DNA of 64,000 nucleotides, taken from Stentor roeselii (taxonomy: Eukaryota > Ciliophora > Heterotrichea > Heterotrichida > Stentoridae). Position numbers and translations under genes: made by a program. Below the pieces are notes generated by a model. The model was not told the DNA's origin. It saw nothing but the letters and a program-made list of their open reading frames with translations, and did not search any database. Shown piece by piece: positions 1 through 12,000 of this stretch; position 1 is the stretch's first letter; every line of letters begins with the position of its first letter. The DNA lies in NCBI GenBank assembly GCA_006503475.1, contig RSEH01000045.1:124001-188000 (forward strand), read 5' to 3'.

Positions 1-1
1 A

Positions 2-3000
2 GCGATGAGCGAAATCGAGTTCTGGAGGACAAAAAGCGCTAGTCTAAGTGCTTTACACCAGCAGTTCCAACTTCAGCAGGTGAAGGACATCATCAAAATG
101 GCGGAAGATGAAAAGGAAAGCTCAGAAAATGGTGTCCTTGAAGCCTTCCAAAGACAACTAGCTCAGCTGACTAAAGATTACGCAGTCGCCAAGGATAACG
201 TCAAGTTTTTAAACACTCTTGAAAGGCAATTCAAAACCATAGAAAAAGGCTCCTTGCTTCAAATAGAAGAAACCCTTGCCAGTCTCATGAACGGTCTTCG
301 ACTTGTATGGACTATTTCCAGACACTATAAAAATGATGAAATGATGGCACTTGAACTTTGCATTGCGAATGAAATCGCTGACAGGGTAGAGTCAGAAATC
401 AAGGTAAGTGAGATTTTTCGTAATGAAGAACAAGAAAAATCACTGGAACTCATCGAACGTGGAATTCGAGTGCTTGATAAATGGTACGAAACAGTGACAC
501 AGACCAAAAAAGAAGTCGACACAGGAGACAACAACCACTGGCCTTCTGATAAAAAACTCTTTGAAAGAACAAAGCACATAAAAAGCATTCTTCAAGAAAT
601 GAAAGAAGCAGTCGTTTGTCTCAAAGAGTTCTTCAGCTTCCTCAACAAAGACCTAAAAAAAGTCACTGGCGACACCCAAGGAATTGAAGACGTTATAGAA
701 CAAGTCAAGTCTGTCAGCAAGCCCCTCGAAGCCATCGGCAAAGTCTTTTTAATAGACACTAATAACAAACCCTGGAACGCCCCGTACGCCAAGTTCAAGG
801 AAGAGGTGAAAATCATTGAAAACAAAACTATCGCTATGATAGACATCGCGTTTAAAAAGCTGAGATCAGCAGAAGGCGCCTTTGACCTGATACAGAACTT
901 GAAAAGTGTGAAGACTCGAGAAAGTATCAAAGAACAGATGCAAAAAAAATTCACTGATATTTTAACGAAATATGGAGAAGAAGTACAGCAAATGAGTCAG
1001 ATATTTAAAGATCTTGAAACAAACCCGCCGATTAGCAAAGGAAAACCACCTTCAGCAGGGAAGATCACTTGGAGTGAGTCAATCTTTCAAAGGGTCAAGA
1101 AACCTATCATGAAGTTCAAGACCAAAGACGACCTGCTTAGTAGTGAAGAAGGGAAAAGAGTGTCAAAGATGTACTTCGACTTGGGTAAAGAAATCCGACA
1201 TAATTACCAGAAAGAGATTTCAACTAAGTGGATCGACAATTCAAAGAAAACTGCTCAGGAGTCACTGAAAAAACCTATTTTAAAGCTCAAAGATGGAAAG
1301 TACTTTGTTGACTTCGACCCTGACCTTGAAATGATGATTAAAGAAGCAAAGTATATGAAAAGGGAAGACCTTTCGAATACTGTTCTTAATGTCGCTCTTC
1401 AGGAAAAAGAGTATAGAAAACATGTGGATCAACTCAATGCTATGCTTAATGAATATAATGACGCTGTTGGAACTTTACCACCTGAAGAGAAAAAACTGCT
1501 GAAAAAGGAAATTGATAACTTAGATGCTGCTCTTAGTCCTGGAATCAACTCTTATAATTGGCACTCACTTGGAATCAAAACTTTCATTGAAGGATGCAGA
1601 AAAGCTTTGAAAAACTTCATGGCTATCAAGTCGCAGGTCTATAAACAGAAGGATATGATTGAGGAAAGGGTGAAAATGATTGAAGAATCGAAACTTGTTG
1701 TTGAATTCGATTGGACTAGAAAGGATTACTCGCAGGTCATGGATATCACTGAGTTTTGTGATTATATCGAAAATCATCGGGTGTCTGTGGTTAATGAACT
1801 GTTTAAGAAGTACTCTGAAATCACTGATAATTTGCTGTCTATTGAAGAAATCACTCTTAATAGCAAAACTAAAGCTGCGCCTGAAATGGTTAAATATTAT
1901 GGATACTGGGAAAAACGCATTTTTAATGCCATTACTACGATGGTTATTAGAGGACTTTTGAGTCTTAAGGCTTTGTTTACGAAAAGGGATGATCGACCTC
2001 CCCTCTTCCGAGTCTCCACATCCTACAACCACCCAAAAATCACTTACCACCCATCCCAATCAGACATCGAAAAAAACCTCCAAAAGCTAGTAACAGGAAT
2101 TCTCGAATCCTCAAAAGCCTTTCCAAGATGGCAAAACGAGCGTTGCGAGATGTGCAAGCCTCGTCGAAACACAAACGACGTAGAAGAGTACTACCATCAT
2201 TTCTACCGAGACGTGAGTAAAATCCAGAACATCCTAACCCTTCAAATGAAAATCTCAGAAATCTGCAGTAATTCCTGTTCAAAGCTGGTAAAGCGTGCAC
2301 GTTTCTGGGAAAACAAATACAAACTTCTAGTAAACGACAAGCATAAGTCTAAAATCGAAAAAATGGGTGAATCGATGAATTTTTCTCAAATCGAGGCATG
2401 TCTGTACAAGTACAACAACATGATAATTGAGTTCGAGACTTACAAGCAAGAGAAAAAAGTGATGTTCATGTTGGTTGACGACTCCAGAACTCGCACGTCT
2501 TTCAAACGAGAAGCTTTCAAATGGCTGACACTTTACTCGAACATCCTCTACGACAAGGCCTCGAAAGGACTGAAAGAAACTTTGAAGGACATTGACGACT
2601 CTCGCATTAAGTTGCAAGAAACTCCGAGCGACATCAATAGCATGAAGTCCCTTCTTAGTGAAATCTCGAAAATAAACAGCAGTCATATGGTCGTCGAGTT
2701 CAAAATCATCGAAATCGAAGAAATGTTTAGAAACCTTAAAATGTACAACAATGCCAGTTTCACTGATCAAAATAAACAAGATAACCTCTCTGAAGCTGAA
2801 AATTTAATGAAAAGATGGAAAGACCTTCGACGTGAAGCAAATCAAAAAAACTTCTCAATGCTGAAATACAAGGAAAGATTCGCAGAAGAGACTAAAGTCG
2901 ACGTTTCTGCCTTTCAAAAACAAATTAAATACCAGTACCGCACTTATAAAGATGAAGGCCCAGGAGCTCCTGACATTCCTTTGAAAGATGGAGTTGCAGC

Positions 3001-6000
3001 TTTGGCACAGTATAAAGAAATCATATTTTTAGATAACAAGCGCAAAGAAGAACTCGTCATCGCTGAGCAGCTTCTCGGTTTACCAATCAGTTCATTTGAA
3101 GAGCTTGTGATAATGGAAAACACGAACTTGAAACTAGAGAAGTTGTATAAAATTTTCACTGACTTGCAAGAAAAAATTGCGAAATGGAGCTCAACTGCTT
3201 GGAACGACATCGACATTGGAACTATTGAAAAAGAATCAGAAGAGTTTTATAAAAGGACTATCAAACTGGAAACTGAATACTCTGAAAACAGAACTTATGA
3301 TAAACTTAGAAAGGAAGTCACTGGCTTCAAGGAAAGTGTTCCACTCATTCGAACTATGAAATCTGAACACATTAAACAGAGACATTGGGAAAAACTGTTG
3401 AAATCTATTGGATATGAACATAAACTTGACTTTAAAAATATCACTTTGCAGCAGGTCTTCGACCTGCAGTTACAGGAGTATAATGAAAAAGTAGAGGAAA
3501 TCGCAACTGAAGCTAGAAATGAAGCTGCTCATGATGCTACTATTCAATCAATTGAACACACTTGGAAAACTACCAACTTTCCAATGGGACGGTATAAGAG
3601 AGGAGTTGAAGAAAAGTCATTCGTTATCACTAATTGTGATGAGATCAAGGAAAAAATCGATGATCAACTCACTGATCTTTCAAAATTAAGCAATTCCAGG
3701 TTTGCAGGACCTTTTATGGAACGAATCAGAAGACTTGACAAACAACTGAATGTTATCAGTGATTGCATCGATCTTTGGCTTGTAGTCCAAAGAAAATGGC
3801 AATACCTGGAAAGTATCTTCGTGGGCAGTGAAGACATCAGAATCATGCTCAAAGATGAAGTAAAAAGATTCGACAGAACAGACAAGTCCTTCCGAAAACT
3901 CATGGAAAACACCTACAAAAATCCAAACGTGCTCACTTCTTGCTATGTATCCGACATCAACCCAGAAGAACGTATTAAAGAACTTAAAAATATTTCAAAC
4001 GATTTAGACAGCTGCCAAAAACGTCTTTCAAACTACCTGGACACCAAAAAAGGAGCCTTTCCACGTTTTTACTTCATCAGTAACGATGAACTTCTCAGCA
4101 TCTTAGGATCTTCGAACCCAGAAGACATCCAGCCGCATATGTTGAAACTTTATGACAACTGTAAAGAACTCAAATTTTCTAGAAATAAGCAAGTCTTAGG
4201 AATGACTTCAGATGAAGGCGAGGCTTACAACTTTTTGACTCCTGTCAAACCTGAAGGCGCTGTCGAGATCTGGATGAACAGACTTGATGATGAGATGGAG
4301 ACCACTCTTCATCGGTTCACAAAGGAAGGAGTTTATTATTATGCTGAGTCGGATAGAATCGAGTGGATTAAAAAGAACTTGGGAATGGTCGGAATCGTTG
4401 GGGTTCAGATTTGGTGGACCTGGAGTGTTGAAGATGTCTTTAGGAGGGTCAAGGAGGGGAATAAACATGCGATGAAAGAAGAAAGTGCAAGAGAGACTAA
4501 GTGCTTGATTGATTTGATTGAACTTGTTAGGACTGATTTGCCGAGATTGATAATGAAAAAGATTAACACTTTGATCATTCTCGACGTGCACGCCCGTGAT
4601 ATCGTCGACAGATTCGTCAGAGACTCAATATTAGACGCCAAAGAATTCGAATGGGAATCACAACTTCGCTTTTACTGGAACCGTGAGCGAGACAACATCG
4701 TGATCGAGCAATGCACAGGTTCCTTCAAGTACAAATACGAGTACCAGGGTCTAAACGGCCGACTAGTAATAACTCCCTTGACTGACCGATGTGTGATGAC
4801 AATAACCACTGCTTTAACCTTCCATCTCGGAGGAGCTCCTGCGGGGCCAGCCGGTACAGGGAAGACAGAAACCGTGAAAGATCTTGCAAAAAGTCTTGCA
4901 ATCCGTTGCATCGTCACCAACTGTGGAGAAGGCCTGGACTACCAAGCAATGGGAACGATTTTCAGTGGCCTAGTTCAAAGTGGCTTCTGGGGATGTTTCG
5001 ACGAGTTCAACCGAATCAACGTCGAGGTCTTGTCAGTTGTTTCCATCCAAATCAAGACAATTCAAAGTGCCCTGTCTGCAACGAAAGGTGTTGTCGACCT
5101 GCTGGGTAAAGAAATCCCGATAGTGGAGTCAGTCGGAATCTTCATCACAATGAACCCGGGGTACTCAGGCCGTAGTGAACTGCCTGACAACCTGAAAGCC
5201 TTGTTTCGGCCAGTGACTATGGTCGTCCCGGACATGATCCTTATCTGCGAAATCATGCTTATGTCAGAAGGCTTCACATTGGCCCGAGTACTCGCCAAGA
5301 AAATGACAGTGCTTTACAAGTTATCACAAGAACAACTTTCAAAACAGCATCACTACGACTTCGGACTCAGAGCACTCAAGTCGGTACTGGTCATGGCAGG
5401 GACTCTCAAGAGAAACAACTTAGAACTCGCGGAAGATATGGTCCTAATGAGAGCTTTGAGAGATATGAACAAGCCGAAGTTCGTTTATGAAGATGTCCCT
5501 TTGTTCATGGGACTCATCAATGACCTGTTCCCTGGACTTGACTGTGCTCGAGTCGTTTATGAAGAGTTGAAAGTGAAAGTTCATGAGTACCTCAATGAAA
5601 ACAACTTCATGTGCTCTGATGAGGAAAAGTTCCAAAAGCAAATCGACAAAGTGATGCAGTTGCATGAAACAATGCAAACTCGACATACAACTATGGTCGT
5701 AGGTCCAACAGGAGGAGGTAAAACAACGATTATCTTAGCTTTGAAAAACGGGTACCAAGGGGTGAACCCTGACCTGAAAGTCAACATCGACATCATCAAC
5801 TCGAAAAGCATCACCGTAAGAGAACTCTACGGAGAACTCGAGCCAACAACAAGAGACTGGACTGACGGACTACTCAGCAAGTTGTTCAGAGACATGAACA
5901 TGCCGCTTCCTGAAGGAAAACAAGAAAAACGTTGGATTTTGTATGACTCCGACGTCGATGCACTGTGGGTGGAAAACATGAACAGTGTCATGGACGACAG

Positions 6001-9000
6001 CAAACTTCTTACTTTAAACAATGGAGAAAGAATCCGGCTTGAAAAGTACTGCTCCATGCTTTTCGAAGTCTTCGACCTTCAATACGCCTCTCCTGCGACT
6101 ATCTCACGGTGCGGTATGGTCTTCGTGGACGACAAGGACCTCAGCTACCAGCCGTACTTCGAGCGATGGGCGAAGCTTAAAGGAGAACTCGCCGAAGGCC
6201 TGACTGATAATTTAAACAGTCTTTTCACCACTAACGTCGAAAAGTGTGTCGCTCGAATCATTGAGGGAAAAGTAGAAGAAGGCGTCTTCGAAGCGCCTTT
6301 AATCAACGTCACTCCTCGCACAGGTCTTAATTTAGTAACGCAACTTTGCAAGATGATCGACGTGATGATCGCTGAAGAGAACCCGCCTCAAGACCGTGAC
6401 GCTTTAGAACCGATTTTTGTATTCGCGATGCTTTGGTCACTGGGGTCTACTCTGCTTGCAGAAGAAAGAATTAAACTTGAAAATTTCATGTCGAGGTACG
6501 TCGACAGCAAAAACCCTCCGAAGGACTTTTATGCTTACTACTGGGATAAAGAAATCAGGACCTGGAGACCTTGGGAAGAAAAAGTCAGGGCTAAAGGCTT
6601 CGAGCTTCCCAGTGATAGAAAGTTTTCAAAGATCTTGGTACCTACAATTGATACTGAAAGGCACACTTGGCTGCTTAATGAACTTGTTAAGAGAAGGATG
6701 CCTATGGTTTTTATTGGAGATTCTGGAACTAGCAAGACTGTCACTATTCAGAAGTTTTTGGATGGACTGGAAAGCAACTTGTGGCAGATCTTGAATATCA
6801 ACTTCTCATCTAGGACTAGCTCTGCTGATGTTCGGAATAATTTAAAGGAAAAACTTCAGAAACGATCTGGAAAGTTCTTTGGACCTACTGCTGGGACTAA
6901 GTTGATTATTTTTGTGGATGATATGCATATGCCGAAGTTTGATGATTTTGGAACTCAACAGCCTTTGGCGTTTTTTAAGTTTTTGATTGAAAAAGGGTAT
7001 TATTTTGATATGACCACTTTGGAAGAGCAGCATGTTGTTGATACCACTTATCTGTTCTCTATGCAACCCCCTGGAGGAGGTCGAAACCCTTCAGATCCTC
7101 GGTTTATGTCATTGTTCTGCATCTTCAATATCACTTTTCCGTCATCTGACAGTCTTAAACATATTTTCAAGTCAATTTTAACTAAACATCTTGACAGCTT
7201 CCCTGAAGAAATTCAGGCGGTTTGTGACTCGATCACTGACCTGACACTTAAACTTCATGTTGATATCATTGAAAGACTACCGAGAACTCCTGTCAAGTTT
7301 CATTATATTTTCAATTTGCGTGACTTGTCGAGAGTATTTGAAGGCCTTTATCAAGCAACTTATGAAATGTTTCCAAGTCTTGCTGAATTTATTAAACTTT
7401 GGAGAAATGAAGCTACAAGAGTTTATGCTGATCGACTTATTAACTTTGAGGATAGAGCTGTTGTGGTTGAGGATTTGATTCCTAAACTCATTAAAAAGAA
7501 CTATACTGAGCATAGTGAAGTTATTTTGGCTGAGCCTTTATTTTATGGAGACTTTAGACATGCTGATCCTGTTGAGCATCGGTCGACTGAACCTAGACTT
7601 TATGAAGATTTAAAGTCCTACGATTTCGTCACAGACAAGTTCAACCGTCTTTTAAAAGAATACAACGAAGAAAGAGTCCCAATGAACCTAGTTCTCTTCA
7701 ACTATGCAATAGACCACTTGACCCGAATCCACCGAATCTTCCGCATGCCCAGAGGAAACGCTTTACTAATCGGTTTCGGAGGTTCAGGTAAGCAAAGTCT
7801 CACAAAACTAGCTGCTTTTGTGGCAGAGCACCATTTATTCCAGATCACTTTAACCAAGAACTACAGCGAAAGCAGTTTCAGAGAAGACCTTAAGATTTTA
7901 TTCGGATTACTCGTCGAGAAGTCAGTTGTATTTCTAATAACCGACGCCCACATCAAGGAAGAAGGCTTTTTAGAGCTAATCAACAATATCTTGACTATGG
8001 GAATGGTCCCTGCTCTCTTTGATGAAGACGAAAAAGTGGGAAAAGCCCGGCTGCTCACTGATGAGATGAAAAGGGAAGGATTGATTAACCCGAATAAAGA
8101 AATGCAGTGGAATTATTTCGTGAATAAAGCAAGGGACAACTTGCATATCGTGCTTTCGATGTCTCCTGCTGGAAATACTTTGAGGATTCGGTGTAGGAAC
8201 TTCCCTGGACTTGTCAATTGCACGTCTATTGATATGTACTTCACTTGGCCTGAAGATGCTCTTGCTTCGGTTTCGACCTACTTTTTGAAGTCGAAAGACC
8301 TTCCTGATGAACATCGAGCTGGAATTGAAGCACATATTGTTAAAGTTCATTTGTCTATTTATGAATTTTCGAAAGAGTTTGATCGTAAAATGAAGAGAAA
8401 AAATCATGCGACTCCGAAGAATTTCTTGGATTATATCAATACTTATATTACTATGCTTTATAAACTTCGAAAAGAGATTGACCGGAATGTCAGTCGTCTA
8501 GAGACAGGTCTAATAAAACTCCGCGACGCAGCTGTAAGAGTAGATGAGATGTCAAAAGAACTAGAAGTAAAAAAACGTGAAGTCGATTCCAAAAAGGCAG
8601 AAGTTGAGGCGATGATCGCAGATTTACAAGTGAAAACCCAGATAGTAACCACCCAAAGTGCTCAAGTAGCCGAGAAAAAAGCCGACTTAGAAATCCGCGA
8701 ACGTGACATAACAGAAGAAAAAAGAAAAGCAACAGAAGCCCTCGACGAGGCCCGTCCAGCATTAGAACGTGCAAAAGAAGCTTTAGCAGTACTAGACTCT
8801 AAAAAACTCGGAGAAGTAAAAGGTTACAACATTCCTCCAGGGCCAATCAAAGACACCTGCATGTGCATTCTAATCCTAAAGCCCTTAGGCGAAGACACCC
8901 CTCCAGAGTCAGAAGAATGGGAAGGTTGCAAAAAGATGCTTGCGAAGCTCAGCATCAAGACACTCATGGACTTCAACGCGCAGAAAATCACGAAGAATCA

Positions 9001-12000
9001 AGTGGCGAAGATCCAGAAGGACTACCTGAGCAAGTCAGAGTTCAATGAAGAAACTGTCACTTCGATTTCTCAGGCAGGAGGAAACCTTTTCTCTTGGATG
9101 AGCGCAACTGTCGGGTTTTGGAAGGTCTGGGTCACTGTCAAACCTCTGCAGGAAAAAGTTGATAGGGAAACGGAAAGGTTGAATAAGGCGAAAGCGGAAC
9201 TTGCTGAGACTACTGCACAGTTGCAGGTATTGCAAAATGATATCATGGAACTTAATATCAAACATAAGGCAGCTTCTGAAGAACTTAAGTTTCTTACTGA
9301 TCAGGCTAATGAAATGGAAAGGAAACTTAATATGGCCTCCAGACTTATCTCGGGACTTAGCTCTGAAAATAAAAGATGGGGAGAAGACTCGCAACAGCTT
9401 AGGGTTGATAAAGAAAGACTTTTAGGAGATTGTGTTTTGTCTGCTGGGTTTTTGTGTTATACTGGCGCTTTTAATTATGAGTTCAGGGATCAGATGGTGT
9501 ATAATACCTGGGAACAAGACATCCGTGAAAAAAACATTCCAATGTCCGAGTCTTTCAACATCAGAAAACTCTTAACAAACGACGTCGAATGTTCGCGCTG
9601 GGCAAGCGAAGGTCTTCCTCAAGACGAGTTAAGTATTCAAAACGGTATCCTAACAACATATTCCTCAAGATTCCCTCTATGCATAGATCCCCAAGAGCAA
9701 GCAGTAAAATGGATAAAAAACAAAGAAAAGAACTTAGACAGTATCACATTCAACAACCCGAAATTCGTCAAAAGTTTAGAAAACGCGATAAGTTTCGGTG
9801 GATCCTTCCTCATCGAAAACGTCGACGAAGAACTTGACCCGATGATTGACTCAGTTCTTGAAAAAAGCTACACAGTCGAAGCAGGTCAAAAAATGTTAAA
9901 TTTGATGGGCAACAAAATCGTCTGGGATGAGAACTTCCGAATGTTTATCACAACAAAACTTTCAAATCCAATGTACACTCCTGAAATCATGAGCAAGACA
10001 AGCATCATCAACTACACAGTCACCATCAAAGGCCTTGAAGACCAACTGTTGAATGAAGTCGTTAAATATGAAAGACCTGATCGTGAAGAGGCTCGACAAC
10101 GGCTGGTTTATGAAATGAGTGAAAATCAAACCAAGAGGAAAGAACTCGAAGAAAGTCTGTTGAGAGAACTCACTTCAGCTAAAGGAGACATTCTTGAAAA
10201 CATCGAACTCGTCGCGACTTTAGAAGAAACTAAAACAAAATCAGTCGAAATCACTGCTGCTATTGAAAATGCGAAGGTGACTAAAATGGAAATTGATAAA
10301 GATCGAATGGCTTATCAACCCGCAGCTTTAAGAGGATCGATTCTCTTCTTCGCGATGTCTGGACTTTCAGCGATAAGCTCCATGTATGAGTACTCTTTGT
10401 CCAACTACCTTCGGGTCTTTCGGCAGTCTTTGAAAGACGCACGTAAAGACAACATGATCGTGACTCGAGTGAAGAACATCATCGAGAGGTTAACGATGAA
10501 CATTTACAACTACACCTGCCTCGGTATCTTCGAAAGACATAAAATCATGTTCAGCTTCCACATGACCATCATGATCATGGAGCAAGACAACGAAATCGAC
10601 CCTGTTGAATACGACTTCTTCTTGAAAGGCAACACAAGTCTAGAAACTTTATCCCTTCCTAAACCTTTCGCTTGGATGCCTGATCAAGGCTGGAAAGACC
10701 TGGACCGTCTCATTGACGTAAACGCGAAATTCTCAAAACTCAGAAATGACATCTCAAAGAATGAAAAAATTTGGAAAGACTGGTACGACTTGGAAACGCC
10801 TGAAAAAATCACAATTCCTATGGGGTATGACGCGTTGAGTCCTCTTGAAAGGTTATGCATTTTGAAGATCTTCAGAGTAGATCGAGTTTACAACGGCATC
10901 AAGAACTTTATTAATGAAAAGCATCGAACTGAACATTTCATCGCCCCTCCTCCTCCGCAGTATGACAAGATTTATGACCAGACCAACTGCAACTCGCCAG
11001 TGGTCTTCATATTATCACCTGGAGCCGACCCTTACAGTGATGTTGCAAAACTTGGAGAGGTCAAAGGCTTCACTTCCAATAAATTCAAAGCTCTTGCCTT
11101 GGGACAAGGCATGGGTCCTCAGGCAATTGAAAACTTAAGGACCGGAGCGCAAAGAGGCCATTGGGTCATGCTTCAGAACTGTCATTTACTTGTAAAATGG
11201 CTGAAAGAACTTGAAAAAGAACTCGAGCAACTCACTAAACCTCATGCGGACTTCAGACTTTGGCTCACTACTGAACCGACTGATAAATTTCCTCTTAGTA
11301 TTCTTCAACAGTCGTTGAAAGTCGTCACTGAGCCTCCTGATGGCCTTAAGCAAAATATGAGAGCGTTGTTTAGCAAGATTAATGATGAGACTTTAAAAGA
11401 ATGTCCTCATCCTGCTTTCACTCCGATTGTTTATGTGCTGACTTTTGCACATGCTGTTGTGCAGGATCGGAAGAAGTATGGAAAGATTGGGTGGAATGTT
11501 TCTTATGATTTTAATGATAGTGACTTTAGGATTTCGATGAGACTTCTGTCGATGTATTTGTCGAAGGCTATTAGGGATAAGGATGAGTCGATTCCTTGGA
11601 ATTCGCTGAAGTATCTGATTGGAGAAGCTATGTATGGAGGCAGGGTCACTGATGATTATGATCGAAGGGTCCTGGCTACTTATTTGAATGAATATATGGG
11701 AGATTTTATTTTTGATACTAATCAGCCTTTCTTCTTTTCGAGGACTGGATTTGATTATTCGATTCCTTCTGAACCTGTTTATGAGATTTATACTGCTGCT
11801 ATTATGGAACTTCCTAGCTTGAACTCTCCTGAGGTTTTCGGGTTGCATACTAATGCGGAAATCAGGTATTTTACTAACTCTACTAAGGGACTTTGGCTTA
11901 ATCTTTTGTCTATGAGAAGCTCGGAAGGTGCTTCGGCTAGTTCTGCTTCTTCTGAATCATTTTTGAACTCGACTATTGAAGCTACGCTAAAGAAGATCCC